Shown here: piece by piece, positions 1-6,434 of the stretch
Position numbering within the stretch: position 1 is the first letter of the stretch
Layout of the letters: the number at the start of each line of letters is the position of its first letter
Source: Pseudomonadota bacterium
GTDB taxonomy: Bacteria > Pseudomonadota > Gammaproteobacteria > Burkholderiales > Burkholderiaceae_D
Direction of reading: 5' to 3'
NCBI GenBank assembly: GCA_018241865.1
Contig: JAFECY010000187.1
Location: 1 to 7,344 of the forward strand
DNA: 7,344 nucleotides
Made by a program: the position numbers and the translations under genes
The notes under the pieces: model-generated
What the model saw: the letters and a program-made list of their open reading frames with translations, nothing else
What the model was told of the DNA's origin: nothing
The model's database searches: none

Positions 1-1332
1 AGTGACGATCAAGCCTGTTTGCTTCTCTTTATCTAAAAAATCGAGAGAAATTTCAGCGCCGATGCGATGCACGATCGCCTGAACGATGGACAGCCCCAAT
101 CCTGAACCTAGTTGCTCGCTGCCTAACATGCGGTAAAAGGGGTCAAACACGCGGTTCCGCTCGGTTAATGGAATGCCCGGCCCGGTGTCTTGAATGCACA
201 ACGCGATTTTCTCTTCCAATATTTTTACCGAAAGATCGACACGACCACCTTCTGGCGTGTAACGGATGGCGTTATCAACCACATTTTTGACCAAGGCGAT
301 CATATCCAGCTCGCTCGCCCACACTTCAGCGTCCTGTGTATTTTCGGCGCCGATATCAATATGTTTTGCCTCGGCCAATGGCATGAGATCTTCCAGCACA
401 CGACGATACATACTCTGGATGGATACGGAAGATTGCGGGAATCCGGCGGATGACTGCGCCTTGGCAAAATGCAATAGCTGATCCAGCAAATGCCGGCCGC
501 GCGCAATCCCTTGGCGCAACACTGCCAGTCGTTCGCGTGCCGCGTCGGACATTTCTGCATCTGCCAACCGTTCTGCTTGCAGCGATAGAGCGGTCAGAGG
601 AGAGCGCAGCTCGTGTGCGGCATCTGCTACGAAACGACGCTGAGATTCCATGGAATGATCGGCGCGGGTAAGCAAGCGGTTGATCGCCACCGCGAATGGG
701 CGCACTTCGATCGGTAGGTCACGGTCTTCGATGGAATGAAGTGCTTGTTCGGCGCGTTGGTCGATTTCCTTAGAAAGTGCAGCTATCGGCTGAAACAGCT
801 TGCGCACCATATCTGCAACGATCAACAACAACACCGGCACGAGAATCAAAAAAGGCATCACTGTGCGTAGCGCGCCATCGCGGGCGATTTCATTACGAAA
901 CCCGGATTCCTGAGCCACCGCAATACGCTCGCCATTCGCCGTGGTTTTGACCAGCACGCGAAACGTTTCGCCAGCGATTGCCAGCGTGTGCAAGCCATCA
1001 GTCAGATTAGCTGGCAGCGGAAGAATGCCTCCTTGATCGACGCCTATCGAAGAGGAGGTGATTGCGCCCAAACGCTGGACGATCACACGCGATTCTTCGT
1101 CGGCGTCTTTGATGTGTATATCGGTCGTCGGTGCGACAGGCGACAGACGCTGGCGATTCATGAGTTGCGCCACCTGACGCAACACATCATCTTGCAACTC
1201 GTGCGCTTCGTGGAAGGCGGATAAAAACGAGAACATGCCCGCCACGATGGCGAACACGAGAATAACCAGCGATAGCGTGAAGGATAGTTTGAGCTGAACG
1301 GATTCGTTCACGCGTTTTTTGAAACCATCCAT
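1..1332 (-). CDS. Sensor histidine kinase, QseC/PmrB type (C-terminus cut by window edge)
   Basis: This is an inner-membrane sensor kinase that should autophosphorylate on histidine and pass the phosphate to the response regulator encoded just upstream. The frame is open for 444 residues up to the left edge. Compared with E. coli QseC only a handful of C-terminal residues are missing. Visible parts: transmembrane helix 1 at about residues 16-39, a roughly 115-residue periplasmic domain, transmembrane helix 2 at about 157-173, and a HAMP-like linker. The H box AAHELRSPLTAL has the phospho-acceptor His240. The N box is around Asn350 and Asn354, the G1 box DTGPGI is at 382-387 and the G2 box GSGLGLSIV at 409-417, so the kinase core looks intact. 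I chose the ATG at 1332 because AGGGGAG lies 4 nt upstream. It overlaps the regulator gene by 25 bp. A GTG at 1311 overlapping the regulator stop is possible but has no ribosome binding site. The signal sensed cannot be told from sequence. Confidence 0.93.
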   Translation of the reverse strand, partial: MDGFKKRVNESVQLKLSFTLSLVILVFAIVAGMFSFLSAFHEAHELQDDVLRQVAQLMNRQRLSPVAPTTDIHIKDADEESRVIVQRLGAITSSSIGVDQGGILPLPANLTDGLHTLAIAGETFRVLVKTTANGERIAVAQESGFRNEIARDGALRTVMPFLILVPVLLLIVADMVRKLFQPIAALSKEIDQRAEQALHSIEDRDLPIEVRPFAVAINRLLTRADHSMESQRRFVADAAHELRSPLTALSLQAERLADAEMSDAARERLAVLRQGIARGRHLLDQLLHFAKAQSSAGFPQSSVSIQSMYRRVLEDLMPLAEAKHIDIGAENTQDAEVWASELDMIALVKNVVDNAIRYTPEGGRVDLSVKILEEKIALCIQDTGPGIPLTERNRVFDPFYRMLGSEQLGSGLGLSIVQAIVHRIGAEISLDFLDKEKQTGLIVT

Positions 1333-1973
1333 CCGACTCCCCTGATATTTTTGATGATCTCGTTACCGAGTTTGCGGCGCAGTGCGTGAATCAGATATTC
1401 GACGGCATTGCTTTCCACTTCCTCGCCCCATCCATAAATACGATCTTCTAGTTCGCTACGAGAAAGGATGGCGCCAGGCCGAACCAACAAGGCTTGCAAT
1501 AGAGAGAATTCACGGTTGGACAGTTGCACTTGGTGCGCGCCATTGACGCTAGCCTCTTTGCTGGCAGGATCGAGCGATACCACGCCATTGCTGAGAACAG
1601 GCGTTGCCGTTCCGCCTTTCCTTCTCAAAACGGCGCGCATCCTAGCTAGCAGCTCCGCCATCTGAAAAGGCTTGGTCACATAGTCGTCGGCCCCGCCATC
1701 TAGGCCGCGCAAACGGTCATCCAAATCGTCGCGAGCCGTGATGATGAGCAGGGGGATCGGATTGTCTTTGGCACGGATGTGGGTCAGAACATCCAGACCA
1801 TCTTTTCCGGGTAGCCCTAGATCGAGCAGCACCATGTCGTAATGCTGGCTACGCAATGTTGCGAGGGCGGCGACGCCATCTTTCACCCAATCGACGGCGT
1901 AGGATGCATCTTTCAGCGCGATCTGGATCGCGTCACCGATCATAGAGTCGTCCTCAACCAGCAATACCCGCAT
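1308..1973 (-). CDS. OmpR/PhoB-family response regulator (QseB/PmrA-like)
   Basis: This is a cytoplasmic DNA-binding response regulator of 221 residues, the usual length for the family. The N-terminal receiver domain (about 1-115) has the acidic pocket E7-D8-D9, the phosphorylatable Asp51 in LLDLGLPGKDGL, the switch residue Thr79 and the conserved Lys101 in the TKPF motif. The C-terminal winged-helix domain (about 125-218) ends with the typical ALRRKLG and IRGVGW segments. No key residue is missing. The start has GGAGAGGAA directly upstream. It lies 21 bp after the COG4705 membrane protein gene and overlaps the start of the kinase gene, so the three genes are probably co-transcribed and the kinase is its natural partner. 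By similarity it is nearest the QseB/PmrA/TctD group. Its target genes are unknown, although its own operon is a common target in such systems. Confidence 0.95.
   Translation of the reverse strand: MRVLLVEDDSMIGDAIQIALKDASYAVDWVKDGVAALATLRSQHYDMVLLDLGLPGKDGLDVLTHIRAKDNPIPLLIITARDDLDDRLRGLDGGADDYVTKPFQMAELLARMRAVLRRKGGTATPVLSNGVVSLDPASKEASVNGAHQVQLSNREFSLLQALLVRPGAILSRSELEDRIYGWGEEVESNAVEYLIHALRRKLGNEIIKNIRGVGWMVSKNA
1337..1343 (-). promoter_or_regulatory. Ribosome binding site deciding the kinase start
   Basis: AGGGGAG lies inside the end of the response regulator gene, four bases before the ATG at 1332. The alternative GTG at 1311 is preceded only by an A-rich stretch with no Shine-Dalgarno match. 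The upstream ATG is therefore preferred, giving a kinase that begins MDGFKKR before the first membrane helix. Confidence 0.6.
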
Positions 1974-1994
1974 TTCCTCTCCGTTCGTTATGGT

Positions 1995-2753
1995 TCAATG
2001 CATTGCCTTGGCTGCCCGTTGCTTGAATAGCAGGATCGCAATGAGCATGAAGGCCAGCAATGCTGCCGATGCCGAATAGCGGCTCAATGCTAGGCCGCCA
2101 GCGCTCAGCGGCTTGTCCAAAAAATCGCCAACCACCGCCCCCAGTGGCCGAGTCAAAATGAACGCCGTCCAGAACAGCAGCGTACGGGATGCGTTTGTCC
2201 AGTAGTAGGCTGCCACGCTCAACGTGAGTAATCCACTGAACACAATGGCCGCACCAGTGTAGCCTAAGCCAGCCGTACCAGCCGTCCAGTCACCCAACGC
2301 GGTACCCAATGTTTGGGAGAACATGATCGTCAGCCAATAGAATGCTTCTGCCTGAGGCGAGCTGATCGTGCTCACCGAAACGCTACCTAGAGTCCGGTGC
2401 CAGATGAAGAGTGAACCGAGCAATAGCGTCAGCAACAAGCTCGAACCGCCCGCATACCCGATTCCGAGCGAACGATCGGCAAAATCAGCCAGTGTCGTGC
2501 CGACTGTGGTCGTGGCGATGATGGTGACCCAGTACAGGAAAGGATGGAATTTTTTGGCTTTGATTTGAACGCTGACGGCAAGCAGAAAAAATGCTGCAAA
2601 GATGACTGTGCCGACCAAGTAGCCTAGGTTCATAGACATCGAGACAGCATCGCCACCGGTTTCGCCGAGCGTTGTGGCAGCAATTTTGATTAACCAAAAC
2701 CCCAGCGTCACTTCGGGCACCTTGGCTAGCGTGTTTTCAGTAGATGTTTTCAT
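1995..2753 (-). CDS. COG4705-type eight-helix membrane protein with fourfold internal repeat
   Basis: This 252-residue hydrophobic inner-membrane protein resembles the uncharacterised group COG4705, recognised by the N-terminal KVPEVTLGFWLIKI and LGETGGD segments. Its function is not established. The sequence is built of four repeats of two predicted helices each. In every repeat a Trp is followed ten residues later by Gly and fifteen residues later by Asp: W20-G30-D35, W75-G85-D90, W140-G150-D155 and W195-G205-D210. The first three repeats also carry a Gly-Tyr pair ten residues after the Asp (G44-Y45, G99-Y100, G164-Y165). The conserved acidic residues in or near membrane helices would suit a small-ion or metal transporter, but that is inference. 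The gene sits 21 bp before the response regulator gene and 16 bp after a small signal-peptide-like ORF. Its own ribosome binding site is weak. It may be a target, effector or accessory sensor of the two-component pair. Confidence 0.85.
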   Translation of the reverse strand: MKTSTENTLAKVPEVTLGFWLIKIAATTLGETGGDAVSMSMNLGYLVGTVIFAAFFLLAVSVQIKAKKFHPFLYWVTIIATTTVGTTLADFADRSLGIGYAGGSSLLLTLLLGSLFIWHRTLGSVSVSTISSPQAEAFYWLTIMFSQTLGTALGDWTAGTAGLGYTGAAIVFSGLLTLSVAAYYWTNASRTLLFWTAFILTRPLGAVVGDFLDKPLSAGGLALSRYSASAALLAFMLIAILLFKQRAAKAMH

Positions 2754-2769
2754 GGGATACGCTCGCGGA

Positions 2770-2853
2770 TTAGACTTCGCTGTTCGCGATCACACTGGTC
2801 GCGGCGATGGCGATAGTGATGGCCAGAAGTGAAAATTTGTTTTGGCGGATCAT
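2770..2853 (-). CDS. Small 27-residue signal-peptide-like ORF (possible leader peptide)
   Basis: I do not recognise this short ORF from a named family. It encodes 27 residues: a basic start (MIRQNK), a hydrophobic core of about 17 residues rich in Leu, Ile and Ala, and a short polar end (NSEV). This is the layout of a secretion signal or a single membrane helix. If a signal peptidase cut after the Ala before NSEV, almost no mature protein would remain. A good ribosome binding site, TGGAG, lies seven bases before the ATG. The stop is 16 bp before the COG4705 gene, whose own ribosome binding site is poor, so translation of the two may be coupled. Alternatives are a regulatory leader, a small membrane peptide that partners the transporter, or the stump of a lost periplasmic (for example PepSY-like) gene. 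Coding status is supported only by start, ribosome binding site and composition. Confidence 0.5.
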   Translation of the reverse strand: MIRQNKFSLLAITIAIAATSVIANSEV

Positions 2854-2983
2854 GAGGTTTCTCCAGAAAAGTGCAGGAATGTGCACAGTGAAGACGATAC
2901 GCAAGCAGACTTAGCTAGTGCTGAGTTGAAAACCCCGGATAATAGCGGTCACATTCTTTTGCGCACTATTCTAAGGTTCTCTC
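2854..2983. promoter_or_regulatory. Divergent control region between the membrane-protein/two-component operon and ycaO
   Basis: This 130-bp non-coding stretch must hold the leftward promoter for the small ORF and two-component operon, and the rightward promoter for ycaO. I cannot assign convincing -35 and -10 boxes. A CTATTCTAAG segment near 2966-2975 is the most A/T-rich candidate on the rightward strand but is very close to the ycaO start. A direct repeat GTGCA-N5-GTGCA (2871-2885) has the roughly ten-base period typical of OmpR-family sites, but it lies within 18 bp of the small ORF start. Confidence 0.5.
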
Positions 2984-5185
2984 ATGGAAATCAAGGTTAA
3001 TTTTCTCGACAAGCTACGGCTTGAAGCCAAATTCGATGACTTCACAGTCGTGGCCGATCAACCCATTCGCTATAAAGGCGATGGCTCGGCGCCCGGCCCG
3101 TTCGATTATTTTTTGGCCTCATCGGCTTTGTGCGCGGCGTATTTTGTAAAGTTGTACTGCAACACGCGCAATATCCCCACCGATAACATTCGTCTGTCGC
3201 AAAACAATATCGTCGATCCTGAAAATCGTTATCAACAGATATTCAAGATTCAGGTCGAATTGCCGGAGGATATTTCTGCCAGCGACCGCAACGGCATTGT
3301 GCGTTCCATCGAACGTTGCACGGTAAAAAAAGTGGTGCAGGCCGGACCGGAGTTTGTCATTGAAGTGGTGGACAATCTGGATGCCGATGCGCAGGCTTTG
3401 CTGACCTTGCATCCATCTGCAGATGCAAAAACATTCATCACGGGCAAAGATTTGCCGCTGGAACAAACCATTGCCAATATGTCGAACGTGTTGGCGAGCC
3501 TAGGCATGAAAATTGAAATTGCATCGTGGCGCAATATTGTTCCCAATGTGTGGTCGCTGCACATCCGCGACGCACACTCGCCGATGTGTTTTACCAATGG
3601 CAAGGGCGCAACCAAGGAAAGCGCGTTGGCATCGGCTTTGGGCGAGTTTATCGAACGCCTGAACTGCAATCATTTTTATGGCGGCAGCTTTTGGGGGGAA
3701 GACATCGCCAACGCGGCGTTTGTGCATTATCCGAACGAGCGCTGGTTCCAACCCGGAAAAAAAGATGCGTTGCCGACCGACATCCTCGATGCATATTGCC
3801 TGCAAATTTACAACCCAGATGGCGAGCTGCGTGGCTCGCATTTAATCGACACCAATTCCGGCAATGTGCAGCGCGGTATCTGTTCGCTGCCCTTTGTGCG
3901 CCAGTCGGATGGTGCAGTGGTGTATTTCCCGTCCAATCTGGTCGAAAACCTGTACGTCAGCAATGGCATGAGTGCCGGCAACACGCTGGCCGAAGCGCAG
4001 GTGCAATGTCTGTCCGAGATTTTCGAGCGGGCGGTCAAACGCGAAATCCTGGAAGGTGAACTCGCGCTGCCCGATGTGCCGCAGGAGGTGTTGGCAAAAT
4101 ATCCGCGCATTTTGGCGGGTATTCAGGGCCTAGAAGAGCAGGGCTTTCCAGTGCTGGTGAAAGATGCGTCGCTGGGCGGGGTGTATCCGTTGATGTGCGT
4201 TACCTTGATGAACCCGCGCACAGGCGGTGTGTTTGCTTCGTTCGGCGCACATCCAAGTTTTGAAGTGGCGTTGGAACGCAGTCTGACGGAACTGCTACAG
4301 GGCCGCAGTTTTGAAGGCCTGAACGATTTACCTCGGCCCACCTTTGCAAGCGAAGCGGTGACGGAGCCGTATAACTTTGTTGAGCATTTCATCGATTCCA
4401 GTGGTGTGGTGTCGTGGCGGTTTTTCAGTGCCAAGGCGGATTTCGATTTTGTCGAGTGGGATTTTTCTGCGCAGGGTGAGGGCGAGAACGCCAATACCGA
4501 CGAAGCCGCGACCTTGTTCGGTATCCTTGCGAACATGGGTAAAGAATCCTACGTGGCGGTGTATGACCAATTGGGTGCGATTGCCTGCCGGATTCTGGTG
4601 CCGGGCTATTCGGAAATTTATCCGGTAGAGGATTTGATTTGGGATAACACCAACAAGGCGCTGCTGTTCCGCGCTGATATTTTAAATGTGCATCGGCTGG
4701 ACGACGCCAGCCTAGAGGCGCTGCTGGAACGTTTGGAAAATAATGAATTGGATGAGCATGGCGACATCGCCACGTTGATCGGCATCGAGTTTGATGAAAA
4801 TACGACATGGGGTCAGCTCACCGTACTGGAATTGAAGTTGCTGATCCATCTCGCCTTGCAACAGTTTGAGGAAGCACATGAACTGGCGGGCGCTTTCTTG
4901 CAATACAACGACAACACAGTCGAGCGCGGATTGTTTTATCAAGCCTTGCATGCCGTGCTGGAAGCGCGGTTGGATGACGATCTGGAGCTGGATGATTACG
5001 TGAGCAATTTCCGCCGGATGTTTGGCAACCAGCGGATGGATGCGGTGCTGGGTTCGGTGGATGGCAGCGTGCGCTTCTTCGGCTTGACGCCAACGAGCAT
5101 GCAATTGGAAGGACTCGACAGACACCATCGACTGATCGATAGCTACAAAAAATTGCACGCGGCGCGGGCGCGGGCAGCTACTTGA
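2984..5185 (+). CDS. ycaO: OsmC-YcaO fusion protein (S12 methylthiotransferase accessory protein type)
   Basis: This is a cytoplasmic fusion protein of 733 residues. Residues about 1-135 form an OsmC-like domain with the two expected cysteines, C50 (SSALC) and C112 (ERCTV), which in OsmC/Ohr proteins reduce organic peroxides. Residues from about 150 to the end match E. coli YcaO along their length, starting with a GKDLPLEQTIANM-like segment. The YcaO ATP/Mg site is visible as GKGATKESALASALGEFIER (206-225; E221, E224, R225) and QCLSEIFER (341-349; E345, E348, R349). The C-terminal third (about 570-730) is helical and TPR-like as in E. coli YcaO, and lacks the proline-rich tail of azoline-forming YcaO cyclodehydratases. 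E. coli YcaO is known to help RimO methylthiolate an aspartate of ribosomal protein S12; the same role is inferred here. The start has AAGG eight bases upstream. The 3' end overlaps the convergent 171-residue gene by 8 bp. No peptide precursor gene is seen nearby. Confidence 0.93.
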   Translation: MEIKVNFLDKLRLEAKFDDFTVVADQPIRYKGDGSAPGPFDYFLASSALCAAYFVKLYCNTRNIPTDNIRLSQNNIVDPENRYQQIFKIQVELPEDISASDRNGIVRSIERCTVKKVVQAGPEFVIEVVDNLDADAQALLTLHPSADAKTFITGKDLPLEQTIANMSNVLASLGMKIEIASWRNIVPNVWSLHIRDAHSPMCFTNGKGATKESALASALGEFIERLNCNHFYGGSFWGEDIANAAFVHYPNERWFQPGKKDALPTDILDAYCLQIYNPDGELRGSHLIDTNSGNVQRGICSLPFVRQSDGAVVYFPSNLVENLYVSNGMSAGNTLAEAQVQCLSEIFERAVKREILEGELALPDVPQEVLAKYPRILAGIQGLEEQGFPVLVKDASLGGVYPLMCVTLMNPRTGGVFASFGAHPSFEVALERSLTELLQGRSFEGLNDLPRPTFASEAVTEPYNFVEHFIDSSGVVSWRFFSAKADFDFVEWDFSAQGEGENANTDEAATLFGILANMGKESYVAVYDQLGAIACRILVPGYSEIYPVEDLIWDNTNKALLFRADILNVHRLDDASLEALLERLENNELDEHGDIATLIGIEFDENTTWGQLTVLELKLLIHLALQQFEEAHELAGAFLQYNDNTVERGLFYQALHAVLEARLDDDLELDDYVSNFRRMFGNQRMDAVLGSVDGSVRFFGLTPTSMQLEGLDRHHRLIDSYKKLHAARARAAT

Positions 5186-5693
5186 TGATCTCTATCGACG
5201 CAAAATCCAAGTGATGCATGCACTCGCGCAGTATCAACAAACTTGCGCAGAATGTCGCGTGGATCGGAATAGCATCGAGCGAAGCAGGGCGTCCCTGCAC
5301 GATGGCGGCCAGTCGATTGAAAGTTTGCTCCACCAGCTCGCGCGATAAATTGATGTGCGGCTGATCGGGGATGCCGGCAATCACGGCGATGTCACGGATG
5401 CACGCATCGGTTGTGACAAGCGTCGCGCCATGTTTGACTGCATGTCGGATGCGAGATAACTCATCTTCCACCAACATGATCGCGTTTTCCATTTCTGCTT
5501 CGGTCGGTGGAATGTGCCGGGAGTACTGTGCGATGATGCGTGAACCGATAGCAAGCGCGATCGATTGCGCGCCGCTTTGACTAACGATAATTTGTTCCTG
5601 ACCGATATGGAATTGGGTAACGGATTTTTCGATCATGTTGGTGCAATGGTCGGAAGTCACATCATCAGTTTTTATTTTTTCACCGCAGAGCAT
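5178..5693 (-). CDS. Hypothetical protein, last gene of the flavin/iron-sulfur operon
   Basis: I do not recognise this 171-residue protein. It looks soluble, with no signal peptide or clear membrane helix. Its middle has a strongly helical acidic stretch (EAEMENAIMLVEDELSRIRH, about 67-86), followed by a mixed segment with LVTTDACIRDIAVIAG (about 92-107). Cysteines are scattered and form no metal motif that I can see. It starts 12 bp after the stop of the iron-sulfur gene, so it is probably co-transcribed with it, and it ends inside the last codons of the convergent ycaO. The first ATG (5693) has no good ribosome binding site. An internal ATG at 5636 would give 152 residues but has none either, so translation may depend on coupling to the upstream gene. 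Its length, unbroken frame and operon position favour a real gene. Its role may relate to redox or Fe-S chemistry, but only by association. Confidence 0.72.
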   Translation of the reverse strand: MLCGEKIKTDDVTSDHCTNMIEKSVTQFHIGQEQIIVSQSGAQSIALAIGSRIIAQYSRHIPPTEAEMENAIMLVEDELSRIRHAVKHGATLVTTDACIRDIAVIAGIPDQPHINLSRELVEQTFNRLAAIVQGRPASLDAIPIHATFCASLLILRECMHHLDFASIEIIK

Positions 5694-5705
5694 TTCATCA
5701 CGGCT

Positions 5706-6347
5706 TCATTCCGATTTGAAGCCAATTTTTTTGTGGCTGCCATCACAAAACGGTTTGTTGCCCGAAGCGCCGCAGCGACAGAGATAGGTCTCCGTCGTGC
5801 GCTGTATGGTGCGGCCGGTGCCGGTGACGATTTCCAATGATCCTTTGATTTGAAGCGGGCCGTCAGTCAGCGGCATGACGTTGAGCGGGCCATTGCGAAC
5901 AGCAAGCGGGGCCGAATCCTGCGTAGTCGGCTCCCCCGTAGCCATGAAGCCAATTGCCACATGGCTGCCATCGCAATAAGGTTTGTTTTTGGAAGCGCCA
6001 CAGCGACAGAGCGTTGCGCGCATACAGTGCGTATTTTCCGCGATAGTCATGGACGCATGTAGCGCCAGCGGACCGTTTTCACGGATGTGCAGAACGTTGA
6101 CCAAGGGTTCCGGCTCATTCGGCTGATCGTCCAATCGCGCATACGTAATGGCCCCGGAAGGGCAGTTTGCCGCCAAGGCAGCGATGTCATCCGGTGATGC
6201 GGCGTCCGGGTGGATCCATTCGCCCTCCACATTAGGAACAAACACATCAGGGTGCCCAAGCACGCAATTGCGAGAGTGTATGCATTTTTTGGCATCGAAA
6301 CGAATGATGACTCGACTGCCGCGAACTTCTTCGATGCCTGTCGCCAT
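5706..6347 (-). CDS. Iron-sulfur protein: ferredoxin-like domain plus two CDGSH domains
   Basis: This is a cytoplasmic iron-sulfur protein of 213 residues, probably an electron carrier or redox sensor. Residues about 12-72 resemble the divergent 4Fe-4S mono-cluster domain (Fer4_19). Cluster cysteines C22 and C28 lie in CIHSRNC and C62 in NCPSGAI; only three cysteines are visible, as I recall for this family. Two CDGSH (mitoNEET-type) domains follow, each with the full three-Cys one-His set for a 2Fe-2S cluster: C114, C116, C125, H129 and C190, C192, C201, H205. The two motifs, LCRCGASKNKPYCDGSH and LCRCGASGNKPFCDGSH, are nearly identical and point to internal duplication. AAAGGAAA six bases before the ATG supports this start. 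It lies 87 bp downstream of the flavin reductase gene and 12 bp before the unknown 171-residue gene. The reductase could plausibly supply it with electrons, but that is inferred from position only. Confidence 0.92.
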   Translation of the reverse strand: MATGIEEVRGSRVIIRFDAKKCIHSRNCVLGHPDVFVPNVEGEWIHPDAASPDDIAALAANCPSGAITYARLDDQPNEPEPLVNVLHIRENGPLALHASMTIAENTHCMRATLCRCGASKNKPYCDGSHVAIGFMATGEPTTQDSAPLAVRNGPLNVMPLTDGPLQIKGSLEIVTGTGRTIQRTTETYLCRCGASGNKPFCDGSHKKIGFKSE

Positions 6348-6374
6348 GATTGCTTTCCTTTCGTGGTCGGAGCA

Positions 6375-6412
6375 GGGCGCATCAGCATCATATGGATGCC
6401 CGGACTGCGCCC
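6375..6412. repeat. Two-part inverted repeat (hairpin) between reductase and iron-sulfur genes
   Basis: The outer arms GGGCGCA (6375-6381) and TGCGCCC (6406-6412) pair perfectly over 7 bp. Inside them GCATC (6385-6389) and GATGC (6395-6399) pair around a five-base loop. The RNA would fold as two stacked stems with a small internal loop. No run of U follows on the leftward transcript, so it is not a classical terminator. It could lower read-through, mark an RNA-processing site or protect the upstream message, giving different levels of the two proteins. It lies wholly within the 87-bp gap. Confidence 0.5.
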
Positions 6413-6434
6413 ACTGTTCAAATTTTTGGACGAT

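Noticed and set aside
190..671. Several short rightward frames opposite the sensor kinase
   Set aside because: The leftward frame is open throughout and carries all kinase motifs, so the opposite frames are by-products of its codon pattern.
3250..3669. Antisense frame of 139 residues opposite the OsmC/YcaO junction
   Set aside because: It is a shadow of a clearly coding strand, with no recognisable domain and no ribosome binding site.
4712..5158. Antisense frame of 148 residues inside ycaO
   Set aside because: It lies wholly opposite the conserved YcaO C-terminal domain. Its His/Gln-rich composition is what the reverse of Leu- and Glu-rich codons gives. No start signal is seen.
5155..5176. 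GCGCGGGCGCGGGC tandem-like stretch at the end of ycaO
   Set aside because: It simply encodes the Ala/Arg-rich C-terminal tail and is too short to treat as a functional repeat.
2984..5185. A YcaO-dependent peptide natural-product (azole/thioamide) cluster
   Set aside because: The protein matches the ribosomal-S12-type YcaO of E. coli, lacks the proline-rich end of cyclodehydratases, and has no precursor peptide, dehydrogenase or exporter beside it. The 27-residue ORF upstream is on the opposite strand and lacks a Cys/Ser/Thr-rich core.
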